The notes below the pieces were generated by a model. The model worked only from the letters and a program-made list of their open reading frames with translations, did no database searches and had not been told where the DNA came from. A DNA stretch of 64,000 bases from CAYZED01 sp964477445 (GTDB taxonomy: Bacteria > Bacillota > Clostridia > Lutisporales > Lutisporaceae), in NCBI GenBank assembly GCA_964477445.1, contig CAYZED010000009.1, positions 1 to 64,000 of the forward strand. The letters run 5' to 3'. Positions 1 to 7,888 of this stretch are shown piece by piece. Made by a program: the position numbers and the translations under genes. The stretch's first letter is position 1, and every line of letters starts with the position of its first letter.

Positions 1-53
1 GCAGAGGACTGAAAATCCTCGTGTCGGTGGTTCGATTCCGCCCCAAGGCACCA
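1..53 (+). tRNA. tRNA-Phe (GAA), 3' part
   Basis: Only the 3' part lies in the window. The anticodon stem pairs 4-8 with 16-20 around the loop CTGAAAA (9-15), giving anticodon GAA at 11-13. A T-arm with TTCGATT follows, then the 3' acceptor strand, discriminator A50 and an encoded CCA at 51-53. The 5' acceptor strand and D-arm are off the left edge. Confidence 0.93.
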
Positions 54-77
54 CTTAATAACTGAATATAATAAGAT

Positions 78-156
78 CAGGTTAGTTTGATACTAACCGG
101 GCCACTGGCAGCAGATATAACCTGCGGGACTTTCTTTAAGTTCCACAGGTTTTTTT
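78..156 (+). promoter_or_regulatory. 5' leader with mutually exclusive helices and a terminator, ahead of the CDF exporter (candidate riboswitch)
   Basis: Seen: CAGGTTA (78-84) can pair with TAACCTG (118-124). AACCTGCGGGAC (119-130) can instead pair with GTTCCACAGGTT (140-151), which is followed by seven T's and looks like an intrinsic terminator. A further local hairpin pairs GGTTAG (80-85) with CTAACC (93-98), and small hairpins sit at 101-109 and 111-125. A TATAAT at 67-72 would start transcription near 79. Segment 119-124 therefore has two alternative partners, the usual logic of a transcription-attenuating riboswitch. With a metal exporter downstream, a metal ligand is the natural inference. 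The NiCo class is possible, but I cannot match its consensus from memory and this aptamer is short. Confidence 0.55.
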
Positions 157-218
157 ATATAGAAAAACTATATCTTTTCAATTCTTATACCATTTATATT
201 AATTTTAGGAAGTGAATT

Positions 219-1142
219 ATGCGAAAAACGAAAGAAGATTTAAAAGCAAGCAAAATCAAAAAAGAGCGAGTCGCAATGCTATCGGTCCTCTCCAATACTA
301 CTCTAATAATCTTAAAAGTTATTTCTGGAATCCTAAGTGGTTCAGTAAGTATTATTTCGGAAGCCATTCATTCAGGAATGGATCTTATGGCTTCACTAAT
401 AGCCCTATTCTCTGTTAAAGTTTCTTCTAACCCGGCAGATTGCGATCATCCTTATGGACATGGAAAAATCGAGAATGTTTCTGGCGTCATTGAAGGTTTA
501 TTAATATTTGTTGCAGCGTTTTTAATAATTAAGGAAGCTATAGCAAAAATAATTAATCCTACAGAGATTAAAGAAACTAGTATTGCAATTATCGTTATGC
601 TTATATCTGCAGTAGTTAATGTTATAGTATCAAGGATTCTCTATAAAGTTGCAAAGGAAGAAGATTCTGTAGCTCTGGAAGCTGATGCTCTTCATCTCAA
701 AACAGATGTTTATACTTCGCTTGGTGTCGCAGCTGGTTTAATACTAATCAAGATCACAAATATAAGTATACTCGACCCGATAGCTGCTATTCTTGTAGCT
801 CTTTTAATCGTTTCTGAAGCCCTACATTTAGTTAAAAACGCATTCGGTCCTTTATTAGATTCTAAGCTATGTGAAGAAGAAGAAAATGAAATTAAACGCG
901 TTCTTTTAACCTATAAAGAACAAGTTTTGGATGTTCACAACCTTCGAACAAGACGTTCAGGTAATATAAAAATAATAGATTTTCATTTAGTGATGCACAA
1001 GGAATTAACTATTGCTGAGTCTCACGTGATTTGTGAGCAAATTGAAGAGGAAATAGAAAGAACTCTTTCTAATGTAAATATTCAAATTCATGTAGAACCA
1101 GATGATCATTTAGATAAAAAGGAATCGGAAAGTATTTGGTAA
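219..1142 (+). CDS. Cation diffusion facilitator (CDF) family divalent metal exporter
   Basis: A 307-residue CDF transporter, predicted to export divalent metal ions in exchange for protons at the cytoplasmic membrane. Several hydrophobic segments fill residues 20-210 and a soluble dimerisation domain follows. The metal-site pattern is H51-x3-D55 in the second membrane segment and H159-x3-D163 in the fifth, an HD-HD site typical of Zn/Cd/Co/Ni-type members rather than Mn-type DD-DD. The family signature DHPYGHGK is at 76-83. AGGA at 207-210 supports the ATG at 219. The leader at 78-156 has switch-like structure and probably controls expression. A shared terminator follows. Family assignment is firm; the metal is not determined by sequence. 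Confidence 0.93.
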   Translation: MRKTKEDLKASKIKKERVAMLSVLSNTTLIILKVISGILSGSVSIISEAIHSGMDLMASLIALFSVKVSSNPADCDHPYGHGKIENVSGVIEGLLIFVAAFLIIKEAIAKIINPTEIKETSIAIIVMLISAVVNVIVSRILYKVAKEEDSVALEADALHLKTDVYTSLGVAAGLILIKITNISILDPIAAILVALLIVSEALHLVKNAFGPLLDSKLCEEEENEIKRVLLTYKEQVLDVHNLRTRRSGNIKIIDFHLVMHKELTIAESHVICEQIEEEIERTLSNVNIQIHVEPDDHLDKKESESIW

Positions 1143-1145
1143 AAT

Positions 1146-1172
1146 AAAAAAAGCGGCAAGCCGCTTTTTTTT
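1146..1172. terminator. Bidirectional intrinsic terminator between the CDF gene and cheR
   Basis: GCGGC (1153-1157) and GCCGC (1160-1164) form a tight stem flanked by A's on the left and T's on the right. It can end transcription from the CDF gene on the plus strand and cheR on the minus strand. The cheR stop codon begins at the T-tract. Confidence 0.85.
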
Positions 1173-1956
1173 ATACTCTTTTATAGAAGAATGTCTTCAT
1201 TGGTTCTAACTTGTATCTACTCGGCATAATGATTTGTTCTGTGCTTCCTACAAATAAAATCCCATTGTCATTTAATGAATCTCTAAATTTTTGGTACATC
1301 TCTGCCTTAGCCTCTTCTGTAAAGTAAATCATTACATTTCTGCACACTATTAAATCACAGTTTTCCTGATACTTGTCTGCAAGTAAATTATGCTTCTTAA
1401 ATTCCACACATTTCTTAACTTCAGGAACAATTTCATAATTTTCACCGTTTTTTATAAAGAACTTACTAATAAATTCTTTAGGTAGATTGACCAAGCTTTT
1501 TGCAGAGTATATTCCTTTTTTTGCTTTGTCGGTAGCGCCATCATCAATATCTGTCGCTATAATTTTGATTTGTGAAATATCAATCAATCTGCTCATCATC
1601 ATAACTAATGAATAAGGCTCTTCGCCTGTAGAACAAGCCGCACTCCATATTTTAAGTGATTTTTTTTGTTTTAAAAATGCTGATATTATATCCTTCTCAA
1701 GAATTTCCCATTGTCCAGGATTTCTATAAAATTCTGAAACGTTAATAGTAAGATAGTTCATAAATTCATTATATAATTCTTTTTTATTAGATAGCTCAAT
1801 AAAAAAAGTATCATAAGATTCATGTTCGTGACGTTTAATTAATGAGTCAATTCTTCGTTTCATTTGTCGTTCTTTATAGCTTGAAAGATTTAATCCCGTT
1901 AGTTTAAGCACGTTAGCTTTAAAGTTTTCATATTTAGGGTCCAAAACGTCATTCAT
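1171..1956 (-). CDS. cheR: Chemotaxis protein methyltransferase CheR
   Basis: 261 residues, the usual CheR length. It methylates glutamates on chemoreceptor signalling domains using S-adenosylmethionine. The N-terminal all-alpha CheR domain carries the basic stretch YKERQMKRR (27-35) and NVSEFYRNP (72-80). The SAM site SAACSTGEEPYS is at 105-116, and the later family motif CRNVMIYF is near 205-212. An AGGTG just upstream supports the ATG at 1956. No other che gene is in the window, so its receptors and CheB must be elsewhere. It converges on the CDF exporter and shares its terminator. Confidence 0.95.
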   Translation of the reverse strand: MNDVLDPKYENFKANVLKLTGLNLSSYKERQMKRRIDSLIKRHEHESYDTFFIELSNKKELYNEFMNYLTINVSEFYRNPGQWEILEKDIISAFLKQKKSLKIWSAACSTGEEPYSLVMMMSRLIDISQIKIIATDIDDGATDKAKKGIYSAKSLVNLPKEFISKFFIKNGENYEIVPEVKKCVEFKKHNLLADKYQENCDLIVCRNVMIYFTEEAKAEMYQKFRDSLNDNGILFVGSTEQIIMPSRYKLEPMKTFFYKRV

Positions 1957-2024
1957 GTTACACCTCGATTTTATTTCGAAATTATCTAATACAAGACTAA
2001 TAAATATAATATATTCTATTCTAT

Positions 2025-2402
2025 CTATACAATTTCTTTGACATTAACCGGAGCTTCAAAAATTCCACGCTTTACTTCTGTAGCAGTCATATGTTTTGCA
2101 TTAAATTTTTCGGTCATATAGTTACATGCATCCCATGGATTAACGTGATCACCACATGTAAACACATCGACGGCACAATAACCCAATTCAGGCCAAGTAT
2201 GAATGGTTAAATGTGACTCTGAAATAACTACTACCCCACTAACTCCCTGGGGGCTAAACTTATGAAAAGCTACCTCTCTAACTTCTGCTCCAGCTTCTAA
2301 AGAAGCATCCACCATTATTTGCTGGATTTTTTCTTTATTGTTAAGAATCTCGAAATCACAACCATAGATTTCGGCTAAAATATGACGACCTAAAGCGTTC
2401 AT
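2025..2402 (-). CDS. speD: S-adenosylmethionine decarboxylase proenzyme (bacterial short form)
   Basis: 125 residues, matching the short prokaryotic SpeD/SpeH class. The proenzyme self-cleaves at the serine in ESHLTIHTWPE; the Ser is residue 63, the same number I recall for the Thermotoga enzyme, and it becomes the pyruvoyl group. His68 and Cys83 (FTCG) are the expected catalytic residues. The product, decarboxylated SAM, feeds aminopropyl transfer for spermidine. No spermidine synthase gene is next to it. An A/G-rich Shine-Dalgarno (GGAGGAAG) precedes the ATG. A promoter and overlapping palindromes lie upstream (2430-2511), so it is probably a single-gene unit. Confidence 0.95.
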   Translation of the reverse strand: MNALGRHILAEIYGCDFEILNNKEKIQQIMVDASLEAGAEVREVAFHKFSPQGVSGVVVISESHLTIHTWPELGYCAVDVFTCGDHVNPWDACNYMTEKFNAKHMTATEVKRGIFEAPVNVKEIV

Positions 2403-2429
2403 TTTTCTTCCTCCTTTTTTCAGTTTAAC

Positions 2430-2511
2430 ACTGATATCAGTAAATTACTGATATATGGTTATTATATTTAACCAATGATATAAATCATATCAAATTATGC
2501 TAGAATGTCAA
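2430..2511 (-). promoter_or_regulatory. speD promoter with palindromic leader
   Basis: On the minus strand a TTGACA (2506-2511) and TATGAT (2484-2489) are 16 bp apart, a good sigma-A promoter. Between it and the ribosome site sits a 19-bp perfect inverted repeat, TATCAGTAAATTACTGATA (2435-2453), overlapping a second palindrome CTGATATCAG (2431-2440). Either an operator or an mRNA hairpin is possible. Confidence 0.55.
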
Positions 2512-2544
2512 TACTTTAGAACAAAAGCGGCATATACATTAGCG

Positions 2545-2577
2545 CAAACAAAAGGCATGGCGAATTGAGCCATGCCT
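2545..2577 (-). terminator. Terminator after the ispH-S1 operon
   Basis: A 9-bp perfect stem, AGGCATGGC (2553-2561) with GCCATGCCT (2569-2577), is followed on the minus strand by TTTTGTTTG. It lies 60 bp downstream of the ispH-S1 stop codon. Confidence 0.75.
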
Positions 2578-2637
2578 AAATATTAAGTCTTATTTTTTAT
2601 GTACTAAATGTAATATCTAAGTACTATTATATTGATA

Positions 2638-4887
2638 TTAGCTTCCACTAAAAGTTGTATCATTTTCTTCAGGTAATACAACTTCTGTGTCAGACTCTTC
2701 CACGGACTTGGTTTTTTTTGCCTTTTTAGTGGTTTCAACATCAGCAACTGGTTCAACTACTGGTTCAACTACCAGTTCTATTATCGGTTCTGTAACTGGT
2801 TCAACAGGTTCAATTGTTGCTGCTACTTCTACAGCATCTTTAACTGAAACTTCTTCTTTGATTTCTTCAGTAGGTTTAGCATCAGCTATAACAATTTCCT
2901 CTTCAGGAAGAGTTGCCTTAATACTTAGTGAGATTTTTCTGTCTTCAGGTTTAATATCAATTATTTTTGCTTTTACTATTTCGCCAACTTTAAGAATTTC
3001 AGAAGGTTTTCCTATTCTTTTATTAGCAATTTGTGAAACGTGTATAAGTCCATCAACACCAGGAATAATCTCAACAAAAGCTCCAAAATCAGTCATTCTC
3101 AATACTTTAACATCGATAATGTCGTCAACTGCAAACTCTGTACTAACTTTAGTCCATGGAGCTGGTGTAAGAGATTTATATCCGAGTGATACTTTTTTCT
3201 TATCTCTATCTAATGAAAGAACTATAACATCAATCTTTTCTCCGACTTTTAGTATTTCAGAAGGATGTTTAACTCTAGACCAAGATAATTCTGAAATATG
3301 AACTAGCCCGTCTATTCCACCAATGTCAACAAAAGCTCCAAAATCAGCTAAACGTTTAACTTCACCACTGATTTTTTGGCCTTCGAGGATATTACTCCAA
3401 ATCTTTGTTTCAATAACTTCTCTTTCTTCTTTAAGGAATTCTTTTCTGCTAACAACAACTTTTCTTTTTTCTTTTATAAACTCAACGATATAACCTTTAA
3501 ACTCAAGATTCATGAATTTTGAGAGGTCGTCACTGAATCTTAGGTCAAGCTGTGATGCAGGAACAAAAGCTTTGATTCCATATACATCAGCGATAACTCC
3601 ACCTTTAACAATTTGACGAACTGTTCCATCAACAGGAATTTTATTATCGAAAGCAAATTCAATTTTATGCCAATTCTTTTCAGCGTCAACAGCCTTTTTA
3701 GATAAGAGGACGTTTCCATCACCATCATTAATACTTAAAACACTTACTTCAATATCATCACCAACATTGATAAGTGTTCTGAGATCAATCGTAGAATCCC
3801 AAGTAAATTCCTCTTTTTTTATTAACCCATCATGTTTATAACCTATGTTTACCATGACCATGTCTTCCTGCACAGAAAGAACGCTTCCAGTAACTATTTC
3901 ACCTGTATGAAGTGTTCGCATATACGCTTCCATCATACTAGCTTGATCCTCAACTATTTCTTCTTCAACAATTTCAACAATGTTTTCTTCCATTTCTAAA
4001 ACTACCTCCTTAATTATCCAGTCGGGAGTGGATGCGCCGGCTGTTACGCCTATGCTGTATTTATCCTTAAGAGCTTCCGGATTTAATTCTCCCTTTCCAG
4101 ATATAAGAAGTGTGTTTTCACAATACTCCTGACAAACCTGTAAAAGTTTATTCGTATTAGAACTTTTTTTACTACCGATTATTACCATTAAATCTGATTT
4201 TTTCGACAAAGTCATAGCTGAGTTTTGACGATCAGACGTGGCACTACAAATAGTGTTCTTAATTACTGCTCCCGGAAATCTTTCCTCGACCGCGTTTCGC
4301 ACTTCATCCCACAACTTTTTTGTGATTGTAGTTTGTGCGACTAAACATATTTTATCATATACAGGAATAAAGTCTACATCTTTTTGATTTTTTATGGCAT
4401 ATCCATTATCTCCACACCATCCTAGTATACCAATTACCTCAGGATGCTCTGGATCTCCGACTATAATTATATGATATCCATCGTTATAATACTCTTTTAC
4501 GATATTGTGAATCTTTTTTACAAAAGGACAAGTGCAGTCGATAATTTCTACATTTTTTTCTGATAATTCTTTATAGATGCCCTCGCCGACTCCATGAGAC
4601 CGCAGAATGACAATGTGCTCTTTTTTATTTTTGCTTTCTGATTTATTATTCACTTCTTCGAGTGAATTAACTTCTATGACGCCAAGATCAGATAGTTTCT
4701 TTGTGACTTCTTCATTATGTATCAAAGGGCCAAGTGAAAAAAGTGATTTTTCTTCATTTTCTGATTCTTCTACTGCTCTTTTAAAAGCAGTGTCACAAGC
4801 GTTCTTCACTCCAAAACAAAATCCAGCAAACTTATCAATCGTGATTATTTTACCTTTACAATTTATGATTTTGTTTATATCAGACAT
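2638..4887 (-). CDS. ispH: IspH (HMBPP reductase) fused to ribosomal protein S1-type domains
   Basis: 749 residues. The first ~300 are IspH, the 4Fe-4S enzyme that makes IPP and DMAPP in the last step of the MEP pathway; its three cluster cysteines are C24 (FCFGVKNAC), C120 (CTCPF) and C214 (TICSATSDR). From about residue 325 to 662 follow four S1 RNA-binding repeats, as in ribosomal protein S1 of clostridia. The tail (about 675-749) is low-complexity, with repeated VEPV-like units and then a Lys-rich stretch. IspH-S1 fusion is a known clostridial arrangement. The start overlaps the plsC stop by 8 nt, so it is translationally coupled in the aroH/cmk-plsC-ispH operon. A terminator follows. Confidence 0.95.
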   Translation of the reverse strand: MSDINKIINCKGKIITIDKFAGFCFGVKNACDTAFKRAVEESENEEKSLFSLGPLIHNEEVTKKLSDLGVIEVNSLEEVNNKSESKNKKEHIVILRSHGVGEGIYKELSEKNVEIIDCTCPFVKKIHNIVKEYYNDGYHIIIVGDPEHPEVIGILGWCGDNGYAIKNQKDVDFIPVYDKICLVAQTTITKKLWDEVRNAVEERFPGAVIKNTICSATSDRQNSAMTLSKKSDLMVIIGSKKSSNTNKLLQVCQEYCENTLLISGKGELNPEALKDKYSIGVTAGASTPDWIIKEVVLEMEENIVEIVEEEIVEDQASMMEAYMRTLHTGEIVTGSVLSVQEDMVMVNIGYKHDGLIKKEEFTWDSTIDLRTLINVGDDIEVSVLSINDGDGNVLLSKKAVDAEKNWHKIEFAFDNKIPVDGTVRQIVKGGVIADVYGIKAFVPASQLDLRFSDDLSKFMNLEFKGYIVEFIKEKRKVVVSRKEFLKEEREVIETKIWSNILEGQKISGEVKRLADFGAFVDIGGIDGLVHISELSWSRVKHPSEILKVGEKIDVIVLSLDRDKKKVSLGYKSLTPAPWTKVSTEFAVDDIIDVKVLRMTDFGAFVEIIPGVDGLIHVSQIANKRIGKPSEILKVGEIVKAKIIDIKPEDRKISLSIKATLPEEEIVIADAKPTEEIKEEVSVKDAVEVAATIEPVEPVTEPIIELVVEPVVEPVADVETTKKAKKTKSVEESDTEVVLPEENDTTFSGS

Positions 4888-5467
4888 TATTATTCATTCC
4901 TTTTATTTTTCTCATTATTTCGATACTAATATTATGATAATCTTCACTTTTTAGTTTCTTGTCAAAATATTCATCGAGTAAAATTGGTTTTCCAATTATA
5001 AGTTTTAGTCCACCTAAAAATTTATATTTTCCTGTAATGGAAACAGGTACGACAGGAACCTTTGCTTTTATTGCTAACATTGCTACACCCGGTTCAGCTA
5101 TTATTTCATCTGTTTTGTTCCTAGTTCCTTCAGGGAAAATACCAATTGTTTTTCCATCTTTTAAGTATTTTAAACTGACTTTTATACTTTTTAGATCAAC
5201 TTCCCCTCGTTTTACTGGATATGCGCCAAGAAGTTTGTGAAAAAGCAAAATAAAATACCATTTCTTAAATAATTCAGCTTTAGCCATTGGATATATTCGT
5301 TTAGGAAATAAAACGCCAAGAGCTACAGGATCAAGTCCGCTAGAGTGGTTCGCACAAACAATGTAGCCATTTTTTTTGTTAGGGATATTCTCTTTACCGA
5401 TCATTACAGAGCGATAATAGAACTTAATCCATACATATAAAACTATTTTTGCTAGCTTGTAGAACAT
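4880..5467 (-). CDS. plsC: 1-acyl-sn-glycerol-3-phosphate acyltransferase
   Basis: 195 residues of the PlsC/LPLAT family, which acylates lysophosphatidic acid to phosphatidic acid at the membrane. The catalytic NHSSGLD box (H41, D46) and the phosphate-binding FPEGTR box (111-116) are intact. A hydrophobic N-terminal segment (about 5-17) could anchor it. It abuts the cmk-containing gene with no gap and overlaps ispH by 8 nt, so the three form one transcript. cmk-plsC-ispH order is familiar in clostridia. Confidence 0.93.
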   Translation of the reverse strand: MFYKLAKIVLYVWIKFYYRSVMIGKENIPNKKNGYIVCANHSSGLDPVALGVLFPKRIYPMAKAELFKKWYFILLFHKLLGAYPVKRGEVDLKSIKVSLKYLKDGKTIGIFPEGTRNKTDEIIAEPGVAMLAIKAKVPVVPVSITGKYKFLGGLKLIIGKPILLDEYFDKKLKSEDYHNISIEIMRKIKGMNNNV

Positions 5468-6493
5468 TTAATTTTTCTCCTTTGCTAAAACTAAAATATC
5501 ATTTACAACTTTTTCAATATTTTTTGAAGTAGTATCAACAAGCACAGCGTCTTCAGCTTGTTTAAGTGGAGATATTTCACGATTCATGTCCTGATAATCA
5601 CGATCGGAAATCATTCTTTTTACATCTTCTAAGGTTTCTTTTAGTTTTTCGTTAGTTTCATTTTTTTTGTTTTCATTTATTTCTTTAAAACGTCGTTCGG
5701 CTCTCTCGTCTACACTAGCAGTCAAAAATATTTTTAACCAAGCTTTAGGGAAAACAACCGTACCAATGTCTCTGCCATCTACTACTGAATTTTTACCAAT
5801 AGCAATTTTTCTTTGAAAATCAACTAATTGCTCTCTGATTTTTTTATATGAAGAAACTTTCGAAACATTATTTGTTACATTAATGCTTCTGATTTCTTTT
5901 TCAACTGATTTTCCATCTAATATAATTCCTGTTTCATCAAAATCAAGAATCGAAGAGTTTACAGCATCGAAGACATTGTTTTCGTCATCTAGGTTCGCGC
6001 CCGACTCAATAGCCTTGAAGGTAAGGGCTCTGTACATGGCACCAGTATCAAGATAAATAAAGTTTAGTGCTTCAGCAACTAATTTTGCAACAGTGCTTTT
6101 TCCAGCCCCTGCTGGTCCATCAATAGCAATTACTTTCGAAGAAAAAAAGTCAGGTCTTAGAATTTCAGCACCTCGACGATAAACGTGTTTAACTGACGTT
6201 TGGCTTTTTTCTCCATCACAAAACATACAAATTCTAATACATTTCATTAGGCTGTTTTCTACATACATTTCTTGAACACACATTAAAGCGGCATTTAGAA
6301 TGCCCATATTTCTTGCGGCTCTAGCTGGATAAACCTTAGTTAAATCAACAGTCGCAGTAAAATAAACACATCTAATTTCTTCAACTGAAATTTTGTTGTC
6401 GTGAATCATTTCTTTTAGTAAGTGTGAAGTCGCTTCAAGTATTTCATTTTCATCATTGTTTTCAACAGTTATAGCACCCCTGATAGTATACAT
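5468..6493 (-). CDS. cmk: Fused AroH-type chorismate mutase and cytidylate kinase
   Basis: 341 residues in one frame. Residues 1-118 match monofunctional AroH chorismate mutase: R5, E75, R87, Y105 and R113 fall where Bacillus AroH has R7, E78, R90, Y108 and R116. Residues 120-341 are cytidylate kinase, with Walker A GPAGAGKST at 126-134 and about the normal Cmk length (222). There is no ATG, GTG or TTG in frame between RPDFF and the Walker A, so Cmk has no separate start. That supports a real fusion over two overlapping genes, although a seven-base T run (minus strand) lies at the junction and a frame error there must be excluded. Cmk phosphorylates CMP/dCMP; AroH makes prephenate. It heads the operon with plsC and ispH-S1. 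Confidence 0.88.
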   Translation of the reverse strand: MYTIRGAITVENNDENEILEATSHLLKEMIHDNKISVEEIRCVYFTATVDLTKVYPARAARNMGILNAALMCVQEMYVENSLMKCIRICMFCDGEKSQTSVKHVYRRGAEILRPDFFSSKVIAIDGPAGAGKSTVAKLVAEALNFIYLDTGAMYRALTFKAIESGANLDDENNVFDAVNSSILDFDETGIILDGKSVEKEIRSINVTNNVSKVSSYKKIREQLVDFQRKIAIGKNSVVDGRDIGTVVFPKAWLKIFLTASVDERAERRFKEINENKKNETNEKLKETLEDVKRMISDRDYQDMNREISPLKQAEDAVLVDTTSKNIEKVVNDILVLAKEKN

Positions 6494-6623
6494 AGTATCT
6501 CCACCTCAAAGTTAATAAATTTAAGAATTTGTTTAAGTATTGTTTTAAGATTTATTATAAATTTGTCTAAACATTCATTTTATTATACTATCAGAAATTT
6601 TTTTGTTCAAGTAAAGTCATTAA

Positions 6624-7178
6624 TTATTCAAAATCCGAACGCAAAATCGCATATACTGCTAGGTCAACTAAATTTCCTGAACTATCTCTCAGTCCTGCCC
6701 TTTTTATTCCTTCATATTTCATGCCGCATTTTTCCATGACACGACCTGAAGCTCTATTTTCAACTACATGATACGCCTCTACTCGATTTACGCCTACTTC
6801 ATTAAATAGAAATTTTATTACTGCTACAAGGCTTTCTGTTACTATTCCTTTATTCCATTCTTTCGTTGAAATGCAATATCCGATAGTGGCACTATCTATA
6901 TTAGTATTTAAATCCACAACACTAATGGAACCGATTAATGAATTATTTTCTTTCAGTTCAATTCCCCATTGAAAAGTATAATCTTTTTCATAACAACTGA
7001 TACAAAAAGCTAAATAAACCGAGCTTGCATCGATATTTTCATGTGGTTTCCATGTTAAATACTTTGTCACATTCTCATCACTTGCCCAATTATTAAACAT
7101 GTCTTCGGCATCTTCAATTTTTAATTTTCCAAGAATTAGTCGCTCGGTTTCTAGAGTTTTTGTGCCAAGTAGATTCAT
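6624..7178 (-). CDS. GNAT family N-acetyltransferase (RimJ/RimL type)
   Basis: 184 residues. The opening LETERLILGKLKIEDAEDMF and a later NRASGRVMEKCGMKYEG are typical of RimJ/RimL-like acetyltransferases, which transfer acetyl from acetyl-CoA to amino groups of proteins or small molecules. The acetyl-CoA loop region (about 100-140) is present without a strict Q/RxxGxG/A. The substrate cannot be read from sequence. It lies 28 bp after the HD-domain gene on the same strand, so the two may be cotranscribed. Confidence 0.85.
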   Translation of the reverse strand: MNLLGTKTLETERLILGKLKIEDAEDMFNNWASDENVTKYLTWKPHENIDASSVYLAFCISCYEKDYTFQWGIELKENNSLIGSISVVDLNTNIDSATIGYCISTKEWNKGIVTESLVAVIKFLFNEVGVNRVEAYHVVENRASGRVMEKCGMKYEGIKRAGLRDSSGNLVDLAVYAILRSDFE

Positions 7179-7205
7179 ATAATGCTTCCTTTCTTTTATG
7201 AATTC

Positions 7206-7814
7206 TTAGTCAATCTCTTTCTCCTCAAAAAAGCCATTTTTTATTGACTCATCTATCATCTCTTCGACATATTCATACAATTCTTTCGAAGCTGGTTTTA
7301 TTCTGTTTTCGTTTCTTATGCGAACTTTTGAGCTTGGCACCTTAAATTTGCGCCATTGAATTCCTTCAGTTAAATAGTTATGTAGTATTGGCATGAAAGT
7401 ATCGATTGCAACCGCGTACTTGCCCTCAGGAGTAACTAATTCCTCAAACTCATCCCATAACCTTCTGAATTCATTTCCTTGTTCATATGGCAATATACCG
7501 AAGATTCTATCAGCTGATTTTTGTTCGCTTTCCGATTTATCTATGTTTGCAATTTCATCATATGCAAAAGTATCTCCAGCATCAATCTCTACGATATCGT
7601 GAATCAAAACCATTTTTAAAATTTCTAAAATATCCAAATCTTTTTCATCAGAATATTCGACAAATAAAAGAGCACAAACGGCCATATGCCATGTATGCTC
7701 AGCATCATTTTCTTTTCTGGATTTGTCAAGGAGTAACGTGTTACGAAAAATTTGTTTAATTTTATCAATTTCTATAATAAAATCTAACTGACTTTTAAAT
7801 CTTTTATAATTCAT
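7206..7814 (-). CDS. HD-domain hydrolase (YfbR/HDDC2-like, probable 5'-deoxynucleotidase)
   Basis: 202 residues. The metal site of an HD hydrolase is visible: DAEHTWH (first His), IHDIVEIDAGD (the HD pair) and a later Asp in AVAIDTFMPIL. The overall pattern is that of the YfbR/HDDC2 group, which dephosphorylates deoxynucleoside monophosphates. It is followed by the GNAT gene at 28 bp. The activity assignment is by family only. Confidence 0.85.
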   Translation of the reverse strand: MNYKRFKSQLDFIIEIDKIKQIFRNTLLLDKSRKENDAEHTWHMAVCALLFVEYSDEKDLDILEILKMVLIHDIVEIDAGDTFAYDEIANIDKSESEQKSADRIFGILPYEQGNEFRRLWDEFEELVTPEGKYAVAIDTFMPILHNYLTEGIQWRKFKVPSSKVRIRNENRIKPASKELYEYVEEMIDESIKNGFFEEKEID

Positions 7815-7888
7815 AATCGCTCCTATTTATATATATAATTTGAACCTCATATTGTTAAAGTATTTATGCAACTTATAGTTTTAATTAA

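Noticed and set aside
78..156. Definite NiCo riboswitch
   Set aside because: The switching architecture is visible, but I could not match the class consensus from memory and the aptamer is shorter than expected.
212..418. A second start (GTG at 212) in another frame over the CDF gene
   Set aside because: It is a short shadow frame; the ATG at 219 has a good ribosome site and codes a complete CDF transporter.
5468..6493. AroH and Cmk as two separate overlapping genes
   Set aside because: No start codon for Cmk exists in frame after the AroH part, and the single frame has both complete domains.
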